Shown one piece after another: positions 1 through 7,378 of a DNA stretch of 64,000 nt. A model generated the notes under the pieces. That model did no database searches. It was not told where the DNA came from and worked only from the letters and a program-made list of their open reading frames with translations. The position numbers and the translations under genes are program-made. The DNA is from Acinetobacter pseudolwoffii (GTDB lineage Bacteria; Pseudomonadota; Gammaproteobacteria; Pseudomonadales; Moraxellaceae): assembly GCF_002803605.1 (NCBI RefSeq), contig NZ_PHRG01000001.1:310001-374000 (forward strand), in the 5' to 3' direction. Positions within the stretch are counted from its first letter, which is position 1. Every line of letters starts with the position of its first letter.

Positions 1-477
1 TTGTCCTTTTGATTTACCCGACTCCGTGGCAAAGTGGCGCATCAAATACTCATACGCATCACCAAGTAAGTCATCCCCGTCTGCACGGTTATCAGCTAAG
101 TTTAAGCCTTCGAAAAGACCGATTAACTTGGTCAATCGGTCAATCATATCTTTGCCTTTGCCTAGCTTGTCTTCATCATTGAAGTCAGCAACGTCGATTA
201 CACCACGCAGGTTATTGGCTTCGGCAATTTTTCGAATAATGATATTGAGCTTATCACCAATTTCTTTATTCCCTTTAAGCGCACTAATTTTATCGAATGT
301 TGCATCTTCGGGGATCTCAATAATGGCAAAGTCATCATTGCTAAAACGATCTGAAATATACTTTAAGAACAGCATGGTAAGCACATAGTCTTTATATTGA
401 CTCGCATCCATACCACCACGTAATTCATCACAACTTGCCCAAAGAGAAGAATATAGTTCTGTTTTTTTAATCGCCAT
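1..477 (-). CDS. hsdM: Type I restriction-modification methylase subunit HsdM (partial, N-terminal part)
   Basis: Seen: an open frame runs from ATG at 477 to the window edge (159 codons, no stop). It begins MAIKKTELYSSLWASCDELR and continues with the helical segment typical of the HsdM N-terminal domain, then GDAYEYLMRHFA, which leads into the N6-adenine methylase domain. Known: HsdM methylates adenine as a subunit of HsdM2S and HsdR2M2S2 complexes. The SAM-binding and NPPF-type catalytic motifs would lie beyond the edge, so intactness cannot be judged. The Shine-Dalgarno is weak. Inference: hsdS and hsdR probably follow to the left, within the same island. Confidence 0.9.
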   Translation of the reverse strand, partial: MAIKKTELYSSLWASCDELRGGMDASQYKDYVLTMLFLKYISDRFSNDDFAIIEIPEDATFDKISALKGNKEIGDKLNIIIRKIAEANNLRGVIDVADFNDEDKLGKGKDMIDRLTKLIGLFEGLNLADNRADGDDLLGDAYEYLMRHFATESGKSKGQ

Positions 478-579
478 GACTGACCAAATAAATTCGTTTA
501 AATATTGAGTTGAATCATAGCGAAATAAATTGAAAACATTCGATCAATTTATGAGCTTTCAGAATGAAGTTAAATTATT

Positions 580-1593
580 TCAGGCTAAGCGATACCAATC
601 ACATTCCGCTGCCTGATTTGAATTACATGCGATTTTTTTAGCTTTACAGTAAATGGGCAATCCCTCGGTATAATTATAATTATCTCCGCTATATTTGCAT
701 AAAAAGCAGCTCTTCACGGGTACTTTCTTTTCAACCGCAAGTTTTAACTGAGAAATGAACATATCCCCATGGGCATATCCCATCAGTACATTTGAATTTT
801 CAAATTGCAGATCAGTTTCAATAATATTGCTATATTCGATTTTACTTTGGTACTTGGCTAATTTAGCTTTAATATCTGACAGATATTCCAAGCCTAACCA
901 AGCTTTGCCAGAATCCCAAACAATAAATAAGAAATACCTTTTGTGCATACATTTACAGTCAGAATCAACTATAGGTGCACTTTCCTGATTGAATCCAATA
1001 AAGAGAGCATCATTTTGTTGTAAATCGGCCTTATAGATTTTTTCAACATCCTCTTCGCAATCTAATGGTAGTTCAATAATCCGTTTACCTGAGCTTTCCT
1101 TTTTTTCACTCAGAAAATGAGTCACAGCAATTTCAATATAAATGCTGTCCTCACTATTGGTTTGACGAGTCAACAAAAGATCAGGAATAAACTGATCATG
1201 CTTCTTTTCGACTTGTATTTGTGAAAAATAACTCGTTAGATCAAATCGTTTCTCCGTATAACCTAGATCACAGTGCTTTCGAATTGTTCTTTTAAATTTT
1301 TGGCACTTCTTGGGCACATGGAAGGTAATGTAAAACGGTTCATTTTCAACTAAACATTTTTGATAAGTTTCAAAAAAAGCACGTTTACCCAATCGGTGTA
1401 AGTAAGTTTCACCATTACACTCTAGTACATTTTTATGGGCAAAATGGGGCTTCTTGATTTTTCCATTTACCTTAGCAATTAATAGATTGTCACAACCAAG
1501 ACAAGTATATTCAGCCTTTACTTCTTGTCCGACTAGATCAACCGCCTTAACGATTTCGCCATTCTCATTTTTTGCATATTGATAACGTGCCAT
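580..1593 (-). CDS. CoiA-like putative nuclease with zinc-finger N-terminus
   Basis: A 337-residue protein. Residues 31-54 hold a CxxC zinc-finger start and the PHFAHK motif found at the N-terminus of competence CoiA-family proteins, followed by an ETYLHRLGKRAFF helix like the family's H-x-x-x-K segment. Residues 137-156 (PD, then IEIA) resemble a PD-(D/E)xK-type nuclease core, although the expected lysine or glutamine after the glutamate is not obvious. The last 40 residues carry several more cysteines (CFLCKYSG, YCKAKKIAC, ECDW), a possible second metal site. A strong GGGGGAG ribosome site precedes ATG 1593. It lies 16 bp after the HNH gene on the same strand, so it is probably co-transcribed with it. 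The role is inferred to be defence or DNA processing, not natural transformation. Confidence 0.7.
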   Translation of the reverse strand: MARYQYAKNENGEIVKAVDLVGQEVKAEYTCLGCDNLLIAKVNGKIKKPHFAHKNVLECNGETYLHRLGKRAFFETYQKCLVENEPFYITFHVPKKCQKFKRTIRKHCDLGYTEKRFDLTSYFSQIQVEKKHDQFIPDLLLTRQTNSEDSIYIEIAVTHFLSEKKESSGKRIIELPLDCEEDVEKIYKADLQQNDALFIGFNQESAPIVDSDCKCMHKRYFLFIVWDSGKAWLGLEYLSDIKAKLAKYQSKIEYSNIIETDLQFENSNVLMGYAHGDMFISQLKLAVEKKVPVKSCFLCKYSGDNYNYTEGLPIYCKAKKIACNSNQAAECDWYRLA

Positions 1594-1609
1594 TTCTCCC
1601 CCTATAAAT

Positions 1610-2617
1610 TCAACCCATCCACAATAAATAATTATTTTCTTTCCCTTGACTATAAGCCCACTCCGCCACCTTATGCGACCGCTCTTTATCTGTCAGAAAT
1701 CCCAATACAGAAATTCTATCCACAATAATCAAATCTTGATCTTCATTTCGCTCGTACCACTTATGCAAAAACTCATCACATGCAAGTAGATTACTTTTCT
1801 TAGAATTACAACTGGAATCCGCCAACACAAAGTTATGCCCTGTATCTGATGGATACATCGACCAAGGGATAAAATGATCGACTGTATACTTACCTTTTCG
1901 CATCGGCTTATTACAGTAAAAGCATTTACAGTCTTGTAGCTCAACCAGTACATTCGCCACAGCATTCAATTGATTTCGATTCGGCTCAAACATGAATTGC
2001 TCAAGGTTGGGTAACTGATTCAAAACAGGCGCATTGGTACTGTTCTTACGGATATAGTCAATCCAGCGTTTCTGGCAAAGTTCTTCAACAATCTCACTGA
2101 ACTGCCGTAAGCAAAACATGACTTGAGGCAGAAGGATCAATTGCTTTCCACATTGATCAAGCTGATATAAAAACTCAAAATTTTGACCATTCATGTTTTG
2201 CAGGTAACGGACTGGCATCTCTTTTACAGTGCGAGCCACATCTTTAACTAACTTCGACCAAACAGCTGAATCTCGTCTTAATAATCCAAGAGATGAATAA
2301 ATCTGCCTTAGCTCAATGATTCGATTTACAATCGCTGCTTGCTTACCGTTGTTCTGATTTAAAATAAGCTGCCCTTCGTCATTGAAAGTATATGGCACAG
2401 CCTGTTTCCAATACAGTTCGATAAACTTCTCAGCAATGTCACTGTACTCAAGCACCAATTGCTCGCCACTATCCTCACCCTTTTCAATGGCTAATCGACT
2501 CAGGCTAATGAGCAATGCGAACTTATAGGTACTGCTAAAACTACCTGACTGCAAAATCAGTTGGATATTTTTAAGGAATTTAAGTTGCTCTTGAGCTGTC
2601 GGACTGCAATTAATCAT
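1610..2617 (-). CDS. HNH endonuclease domain protein
   Basis: A 335-residue protein with a long helical N-terminal region (about 1-225) of unknown function and a C-terminal HNH nuclease module. Cys232-x2-Cys235, Asp247-His248, Asn262 and Cys270-Asn271 form a zinc-stabilised HNH fold. HNH domains make a metal-dependent cut in DNA using the DH histidine. The ATG overlaps the stop of the upstream methyltransferase gene by 8 bp, so translation is probably coupled, and the CoiA-like gene follows 16 bp later. The N-terminal part could be a target or partner recognition domain; nothing in the sequence names it. Nuclease fold is confident, biological role is inference. Confidence 0.8.
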   Translation of the reverse strand: MINCSPTAQEQLKFLKNIQLILQSGSFSSTYKFALLISLSRLAIEKGEDSGEQLVLEYSDIAEKFIELYWKQAVPYTFNDEGQLILNQNNGKQAAIVNRIIELRQIYSSLGLLRRDSAVWSKLVKDVARTVKEMPVRYLQNMNGQNFEFLYQLDQCGKQLILLPQVMFCLRQFSEIVEELCQKRWIDYIRKNSTNAPVLNQLPNLEQFMFEPNRNQLNAVANVLVELQDCKCFYCNKPMRKGKYTVDHFIPWSMYPSDTGHNFVLADSSCNSKKSNLLACDEFLHKWYERNEDQDLIIVDRISVLGFLTDKERSHKVAEWAYSQGKENNYLLWMG

Positions 2618-3194
2618 TTTTCTTCCAAAGCAAGTTTAACCACTCTTCCTCTCGATCAGGTCTCTTATCAACCGTAATCCATTGTTGAACCAAGCTGACC
2701 TGATCAAATTGAGCTAATAGTTCCTGTGCTTGCTGTTCATTCAAATCGGTAAATTCTCGACTATCTTTCTCTCGGTCTGAATCCCCATATTTAAATGACA
2801 TATAGATTACGCCACCAGGCTTTAATGCTCGAAGCAATCTTTGCAGTACTTCAGCTAATCGATGACGCTGACAGTGCAATAATGAGGCACATGCCCAAAT
2901 CCCATCATAAACAGCCACTTCACTCAGCTCATAAAAGCTTTGATACTTGACTTGAATGCCCGTCAGCTCCGTTGCCTTTTTGATAAGTTCTTCTGAGTAG
3001 TCGATTGCATCAATGTGATAGCCTTTATTTTTAAAAGCCAGAGTATCTCGTCCTGAACCACAGCCAACGTCAAGAATCCGAGCACCCTCGGGCAACTCAG
3101 CTAAAAATGGCGGATATAGGCTTTCCATATCAATTTCAACCGTTGAAGCTGTAAATTCTTCTGCATGCTTATTATAGTAGTCTATTGTTTTCAT
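2610..3194 (-). CDS. Class I SAM-dependent methyltransferase
   Basis: A 194-residue Rossmann methyltransferase. Motif I is LDVGCGSGRD (41-50), the acidic ribose-binding strand is DAIDYS (62-67), and a LKPGG turn precedes a later strand, as in small-molecule or Tehb-like methyltransferases. No NPPY or DPPY motif of DNA N6/N4 methylases is present, and no Pro-Cys motif of C5 methylases, so a DNA substrate is not supported. I chose ATG 3194 over the GTG at 3203 because family members start MKTIDYY-like. It is the first gene of the methyltransferase-HNH-CoiA-like cassette and overlaps the HNH gene by 8 bp. Confidence 0.85.
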   Translation of the reverse strand: MKTIDYYNKHAEEFTASTVEIDMESLYPPFLAELPEGARILDVGCGSGRDTLAFKNKGYHIDAIDYSEELIKKATELTGIQVKYQSFYELSEVAVYDGIWACASLLHCQRHRLAEVLQRLLRALKPGGVIYMSFKYGDSDREKDSREFTDLNEQQAQELLAQFDQVSLVQQWITVDKRPDREEEWLNLLWKKND

Positions 3195-3237
3195 TACGGA
3201 CACTTAGGCTAAAAGACATTTTTAGTGTACAAGAAAA

Positions 3238-3271
3238 CAAAAAAATAAGGGAGCTAAGAGCATCCCTTATT
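3238..3271 (-). terminator. Rho-independent terminator after alpA-like gene
   Basis: On the minus strand a perfect 9-bp stem AATAAGGGA / TCCCTTATT (3244-3252 and 3263-3271) with a 10-nt loop is followed by a run of T. It overlaps the stop codon of the AlpA-like gene, separating that unit from the methyltransferase cassette. Confidence 0.85.
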
Positions 3272-3497
3272 CTCGACTCGCCAACTTACTTTCAATCCAT
3301 TGATGGATCTCATAAGCTGACCAGCCGATACGATTTTGAGTAATTTTAACTTTCCTTGGGAATGTGGCATCGTAATAAGGTGAATTTTCATCCATCATTT
3401 CATAGATAGTTGAACGTCCTACTCCTGTAAACAATACAACTTGTTTGATATTGATAAGCTGATTCATTTGAAATGTTTGACCAATAAATGTATTCAT
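3267..3497 (-). CDS. AlpA-family transcriptional regulator / excisionase-like protein
   Basis: A 76-residue winged-helix DNA-binding protein. INIKQVVLFTGVGRSTIYEM is the helix-turn-helix and FPRKVKI...IGWSAYEIHQWIESK the wing, the pattern of AlpA (CP4-57) regulators that control integrase and excision in P4-like islands. ATG 3497 has a good site (AAGGAGAATCAGTC before it); an internal Met at residue 11 would also leave the domain whole. An inverted repeat lies just upstream and a terminator at its stop codon, so it may be an independently controlled switch gene of the island. Confidence 0.85.
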   Translation of the reverse strand: MNTFIGQTFQMNQLINIKQVVLFTGVGRSTIYEMMDENSPYYDATFPRKVKITQNRIGWSAYEIHQWIESKLASRE

Positions 3498-3513
3498 GAC
3501 TGATTCTCCTTAG

Positions 3514-3547
3514 ATTGTTTAAGCGAGCTGTCTACCGCTCAAACAAT
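3514..3547. promoter_or_regulatory. Inverted repeat in the alpA leader, candidate operator
   Basis: ATTGTTTAAGCG (3514-3525) and CGCTCAAACAAT (3536-3547) match in 11 of 12 paired positions around a 10-bp spacer, directly upstream of the AlpA ribosome site. There is no T-run, so it is unlikely to be a terminator. It may be a binding site for AlpA or another repressor. Confidence 0.5.
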
Positions 3548-3593
3548 CAGGACGTTCTGTAAAAAACTAATTTGAATACTTCACAACCTTGGC

Positions 3594-4493
3594 CTAATTC
3601 ACAGCTCTTACACTTTGCTGCAATCCCTGCTGAATATCCTGTACAAACCCTTCAGGCGAAACTTGTTGCTCCACTGCCCGGTTCTGTTCTTGTTCAGGAT
3701 AGTATTCCTCCAGCACATCCAACCCTTCCTCTATATCTGTTTCAAATCGCGCATTGGCAAAACCCTTCCTTGCCGTAAAGTCCAAAGCCTCCTGATAAAA
3801 CCCAGCTTGTTTACTCTGCTCATCAATTTGCCTGGCTTGAGCAATCGCATCATTCAAGTTAATCCCTTCCCTTAAAGTTAGATCCACGTAATACACCGGC
3901 TGACGATAGCTTTGTGTGGTGCTTTTTCCTCTTAAAGTCAGTTGCAAAGGCAGGCAAGAGAGTAAGCCTCCTGAAGCTGCGTGGTAATAACTCAGCCGTG
4001 CAGCCAAAGTCCGAATACTGTTAAAGCCCGTGGTTCTAAAGATGAAGGTGCCAAACTCATCCGAGTCATCCAGGTTCACATGTAAACGTCCATAAGGTTT
4101 GCAGTTCCCTCCTTGAGCCAGAGGACATAGATCAGGTGATGGACAGGGATGTTGCTCGACCCCTTGATTAGTTAAACGCTGGCAAGTTTCTCCATTGCCG
4201 ACACAGACTGGCCGTCCTGTCTGTCGGTCAAATAAGGTGTATTCAGCGCGTAAGTTCAAATCAGGATCATTAAAGATCATTCTGACGGGGACTGAGCGTA
4301 GCTTTTGATTCGGCGTACTGGCTCGAAGCTGTTCATCTAATGGATGTTTGACCCATCCCTCTTTGCTTTGGATCTGGGAAGTAATGGTGAACTGATCATC
4401 TTTTTCCGGTAGGCGTTTGCCATTCTTTTCTACTACCCGACCAATACTGATACGCCCTAGAGCTGGTGGTGTAATCGCTAAACCTTTAATCAT
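3594..4493 (-). CDS. Gp3-like / 'hydrolase or metal-binding' island protein
   Basis: A 299-residue protein common in proteobacterial integrative elements, where it is usually called hydrolase or metal-binding protein. Its core resembles the Gp3-like fold named after the recombination directionality factor of phage phiC31; that link is from memory and moderate. Five cysteines (97, 104, 117, 123, 131) form a compact likely zinc site. The C-terminal 60 residues are acidic and helical. ATG 4493 has AAGGA 9 nt upstream. It sits between the YqaJ nuclease and the AlpA regulator. A role in element recombination or replication is inference; no hydrolase catalytic motif is visible. Confidence 0.6.
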   Translation of the reverse strand: MIKGLAITPPALGRISIGRVVEKNGKRLPEKDDQFTITSQIQSKEGWVKHPLDEQLRASTPNQKLRSVPVRMIFNDPDLNLRAEYTLFDRQTGRPVCVGNGETCQRLTNQGVEQHPCPSPDLCPLAQGGNCKPYGRLHVNLDDSDEFGTFIFRTTGFNSIRTLAARLSYYHAASGGLLSCLPLQLTLRGKSTTQSYRQPVYYVDLTLREGINLNDAIAQARQIDEQSKQAGFYQEALDFTARKGFANARFETDIEEGLDVLEEYYPEQEQNRAVEQQVSPEGFVQDIQQGLQQSVRAVN

Positions 4494-4528
4494 GGAAAAT
4501 ATCCTTAAATTTATTTTCTTACAGATTT

Positions 4529-4679
4529 GCCGCTGCTATGTAAGAGACGTGTTTCAAAGACACTCAATAAATCCAATCAACAGAAATAGATTATTGCTAG
4601 CAGACCAGCCGTAGATATGTAAGAAGCATGTTTCGAAATAATTGAATCAACTAAAAATGAATGAATAACGTTGCTAGCA
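4529..4679. repeat. Two imperfect direct repeats of about 79 bp
   Basis: A unit starting GCCG..., containing TATGTAAGA and GTTTC, and ending TTGCTAGCA occurs twice. TATGTAAGA is at 4537 and 4616; TTGCTAGCA is at 4594 and 4671. The outer parts are well conserved, the middle is diverged. The second copy ends in the palindrome GTTGCTAGCAAC. The array fills the gap between the Gp3-like and YqaJ genes, beside a nested hairpin. It could be a replication or recombination site, or part of an RNA leader. Confidence 0.6.
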
Positions 4680-4681
4680 AC

Positions 4682-4739
4682 AAAAGCCGCGACCGTTTGC
4701 CCTCTATTCCTAGCGAATGGAGGGCGGGGAGCGGTTTTT
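4682..4739 (+). other. Nested hairpin, candidate structured RNA
   Basis: Outer stem AAAAGCCGC (4682-4690) with GCGGTTTTT (4731-4739); inner stem GCCCTCTATTC (4699-4709) with GAATGGAGGGC (4715-4725) and a CTAGC loop. The two non-Watson-Crick positions (G686 with T735, T705 with G719, last three digits plus 4000) are G-U pairs only if the plus strand is transcribed, and A-C mismatches on the minus strand. That favours a plus-strand RNA, opposite to the flanking genes. A phage C4-type antisense RNA is one possibility I cannot verify. Confidence 0.45.
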
Positions 4740-4771
4740 GCGCCTCGCTATTTGAATGGGCTGAAATAGGC

Positions 4772-5836
4772 TTAGTCGGTATAGATATTGAAACGACGAC
4801 TGCCCGGCTTTTGAAGGGGGTAAAGCTCAATGAGTTCAGGCTGGTGCTGAAGCAATGCCTTGGTATTCAGGCTGATAGAGTCTTTGGCTTTCTTCCAGAC
4901 CACAGAGCCATTGGCAAAGGTGGCTCGTTCAGCATCTTTCATCAACATCTGGATGTGATGCTTCAGCTGGTCAAAGCGTTCCTGCTTATGCTGAATCTCT
5001 TGCTTCATTTTGATGAGCTGATCGAACATCAAATTGGCATTTTCATTTTGCGAGAGATCTTCAACAGTCAAGGGTACATGCGCTGGATAGAGTTGCAGAA
5101 TGGCTTTGGCTGCGGATTCACTGGCATCGACTGATGGCGGAGTATCCGTTTCTACACACTCCCAGAAATAACGCTCTGCCTGAATGATGTGTTGAATCAC
5201 TGATTCAGAACGTGTCACTTTGAAGATTTTGGTTTCATGCCCACAGATCAGAACACAGACATGTGCAGCCTGTTTGCCTGTTACCGCAAGTTGGTGTTGC
5301 ACCTGACACAACACGTATAAAGGCACACCATCTCGCCATAGCCTGGCACCATGTTCCCCAGCTGTTTTGCATTCCAGGATCTGGACGTCATCGCTACCCA
5401 CCACCGCATAATCCAGATTTGCCAACATAAAGGCTTTGTCTGGGTCGGGATGCTGAAGCACGGCATTCACTCGTCTCACTTTATTATTAGTGTGCAGACT
5501 GTAGTACTCAGCCACCAATGGCTCTAACTGTTTGCCCCAGTACAACGGTGCAACGCCTGAGCTGTCATCATCAACATTCTGCTGCGCACGTCCAGTTTTG
5601 ATCATCCATAGTTCCAGCATCGACATGTAGGGATTCAATCCACATGCGGTTGCGGCATCACTACTGCCAATGCCTTGCTTACGCACTTCTAGCCATTCTT
5701 GATAATCCATATTTTTGGTATTAGCTAAACGTTTGGCTGTCGCTGTTCGTTTAGCTGCGGTATTTGATTCATTCATCTCATTCGGAATTGGGAAATGAGT
5801 TCGTTGAGGGGGATTTATCGGTGCAATCTGATTCAT
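4772..5836 (-). CDS. YqaJ viral recombinase family exonuclease
   Basis: A 354-residue lambda-exonuclease-like protein. YQEWLEVRKQGIGSSDAATA (45-64) is the YqaJ signature, YWGKQLEPLVAEYY (99-112) follows, and the catalytic PD-(D/E)xK residues are Asp142 and Glu155-Cys-Lys157, with QVQHQLAVTG (178-187) after them. The family degrades one strand of duplex DNA 5' to 3' and works with an annealing protein in phage-type recombination. No annealase gene is recognised here. About 40 N-terminal residues precede the domain; ATG 5836 has AAGGA upstream, and Met43 is an alternative start. The C-terminal 90 residues are helical with coiled-coil character. Confidence 0.88.
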   Translation of the reverse strand: MNQIAPINPPQRTHFPIPNEMNESNTAAKRTATAKRLANTKNMDYQEWLEVRKQGIGSSDAATACGLNPYMSMLELWMIKTGRAQQNVDDDSSGVAPLYWGKQLEPLVAEYYSLHTNNKVRRVNAVLQHPDPDKAFMLANLDYAVVGSDDVQILECKTAGEHGARLWRDGVPLYVLCQVQHQLAVTGKQAAHVCVLICGHETKIFKVTRSESVIQHIIQAERYFWECVETDTPPSVDASESAAKAILQLYPAHVPLTVEDLSQNENANLMFDQLIKMKQEIQHKQERFDQLKHHIQMLMKDAERATFANGSVVWKKAKDSISLNTKALLQHQPELIELYPLQKPGSRRFNIYTD

Positions 5837-5880
5837 GCTTTGATCCTTATAAATAGTGAGGTCTGTAAAATTTTCGGCAT

Positions 5881-5907
5881 AAAAAAAGCCACATCTTGAG
5901 ATGTGGC
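5881..5907 (-). terminator. Terminator after the DUF932 gene
   Basis: Perfect 9-bp stem GCCACATCT / AGATGTGGC (5888-5896, 5899-5907) with a minimal loop, followed on the minus strand by seven T. Confidence 0.85.
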
Positions 5908-5984
5908 AAAAGGGAGTATGTTCACTGAAGCAGGATCACGATGATCCTTGACCAGTATTCTGAGAGTATGAGTTCAAATGGTAT

Positions 5985-7019
5985 TTAAGCCACCAAACGA
6001 AAGGCCTGTTCCAGCCCCCGCTGCTTTAACGCAGCACCAGCACCAAACCAGGCTGAATCGAGACGATGATCGGTACTCATGGCACGACGTTCATGATCGG
6101 CAAACTCTGTAATACTGCACAGTAGACCATAAGCAGTATCTTTGGCTGAGCTGAGTTCTGCACCACGACCTTGTCCATTAAACATGTCCATGACTTTAGT
6201 CATAGCGCGTCCATTCGGTTCAGACTTTTCTTTGGCTGGATTTGGAGTAGCCATATTGCGATAAAACTGAATGATGTTTTCCTCCTGATCTGCAATGCTT
6301 AGGCTAGTGTTGTTAAACACGGCATCAAAATAGGCAGCCGCTTCGCCTTGAGTGACTTTACGTTGAGTCAGTTGTTTCATCTCATACATATGTTCATCCC
6401 ATGCACGAACTGAAATGCCCAATTGCTGTTTGACCTTGTCCGCATCAAACTTAGTACTGTGTGGGACTTTCACCACACCTGCACTGCTGCTCTGTCCGCG
6501 TAAGGCAATCGCAAGCGTGTTATTGCAGACCACACGGATATTGGTGAACTGTGCTGTGGTGGCCAACGTACCGTCACATGCGGTTGCCAATAAGATATAA
6601 CCATTACTGACATCCTTGCCCTTCAGTGCCGTAGATTGCCCGGTACGTGCTAATGCCCAAAACTTCTTACCCCCTTTAAGTACACCCGCGGTTTCCAGCT
6701 CAAAGCCAGATTGCTCAGTTAGATCCCGATAGAACTCCAAAATTTCCATAGGCTGGACTTCCTGATACCGCTGACTGACCACAGACAAGGGAGCATGAGT
6801 ATCGGAACGATACAGCACTCGCTGTTCTTCATAAGGCATGATGATGCTCTGCCCGCGTTCATTCTGGGCCATGTAGCTAACATCGGAGGATTCAATCCGC
6901 CAATCCATCCCTGCCTGCTGTGCCCAAACTTCAATCGGCTGATTCTGTGTCAGTTGATTACCCAAGCCATGCCAAGGTGTATCACCGACATAAGCCATTT
7001 GTTCGACTTGATGCGCCAT
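5985..7019 (-). CDS. DUF932 domain-containing protein
   Basis: A 344-residue protein with the DUF932 pattern: YVGDTPWHGLG near the N-terminus, YEEQRVLYRSDTHAPLSVVS, VVCNNTLAIAL in the middle and an AYGLLCSITEFADHERR segment near the end. The family is widespread on phages, plasmids and integrative elements, often beside recombination genes; its biochemical activity is not established. The ribosome site AGGAGAAAGGAT before ATG 7019 is strong. It lies 20 bp after the zinc-ribbon gene and ends in its own terminator. High expression is plausible from the strong signals, but this is inference. Confidence 0.88.
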   Translation of the reverse strand: MAHQVEQMAYVGDTPWHGLGNQLTQNQPIEVWAQQAGMDWRIESSDVSYMAQNERGQSIIMPYEEQRVLYRSDTHAPLSVVSQRYQEVQPMEILEFYRDLTEQSGFELETAGVLKGGKKFWALARTGQSTALKGKDVSNGYILLATACDGTLATTAQFTNIRVVCNNTLAIALRGQSSSAGVVKVPHSTKFDADKVKQQLGISVRAWDEHMYEMKQLTQRKVTQGEAAAYFDAVFNNTSLSIADQEENIIQFYRNMATPNPAKEKSEPNGRAMTKVMDMFNGQGRGAELSSAKDTAYGLLCSITEFADHERRAMSTDHRLDSAWFGAGAALKQRGLEQAFRLVA

Positions 7020-7039
7020 ATCCTTTCTCCTAAAGTGGG

Positions 7040-7312
7040 TTAATCAAAATTGCGTTGGCAATGGTGACAGTGGAAGTAACGAACGGGTGTCGCTACTGGT
7101 CGGGAGGGCTGGATGAAACTATCAATCAATCCACCGACGACTGCCCCTGCAATTCCACCCATCCACGGAGAGATCGGCATGGGTAGGCTTTTAGAGATGC
7201 TGGCACCAATACCGGCACAAGTCATGGAAGACAGGCTGCCCTGACTGGAGGACTGCTGGTCAATCACACGGCTAACGTTTTCGGAATGGCAATAAGGACA
7301 TGTAATATTCAT
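7040..7312 (-). CDS. Small zinc-ribbon protein with glycine-rich hydrophobic segment
   Basis: A 90-residue protein starting MNITCPYCHSENV. Two Cys pairs, CPYC at the start and a C-terminal CHHCQRNF, should bind one zinc ion. Between them lies a stretch rich in Gly, Ala, Pro and Ile (SPWMGGIAGAVVGGLID), possibly a glycine-zipper membrane or oligomerisation segment. I chose ATG 7312, which has AGAGG 8 nt upstream; a frame extension to 7378 lacks a site. It is placed between the Gp2-like and DUF932 genes. Function unknown. Confidence 0.7.
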   Translation of the reverse strand: MNITCPYCHSENVSRVIDQQSSSQGSLSSMTCAGIGASISKSLPMPISPWMGGIAGAVVGGLIDSFIQPSRPVATPVRYFHCHHCQRNFD

Positions 7313-7331
7313 AAGATATACCTCTAAAATG

Positions 7332-7359
7332 AAAAAAGGCTTACCGTCTGATAAGCCTT
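7332..7359 (-). terminator. Terminator after the Gp2-like gene
   Basis: Stem AAGGCTTA / TAAGCCTT (7336-7343, 7352-7359) with T-run on the minus strand. It lies just upstream of the zinc-ribbon gene, so read-through or a separate promoter must serve that gene. Confidence 0.75.
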
Positions 7360-7378
7360 TGAATGTGTAAATAAACAT

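Noticed and set aside
26..388. Plus-strand open frame of 120 codons
   Set aside because: Mirror of the hsdM frame; no ribosome site and no recognisable protein.
4661..5134. Plus-strand open frame of 157 codons over the YqaJ gene
   Set aside because: The minus-strand frame encodes all YqaJ motifs; the plus frame shows none.
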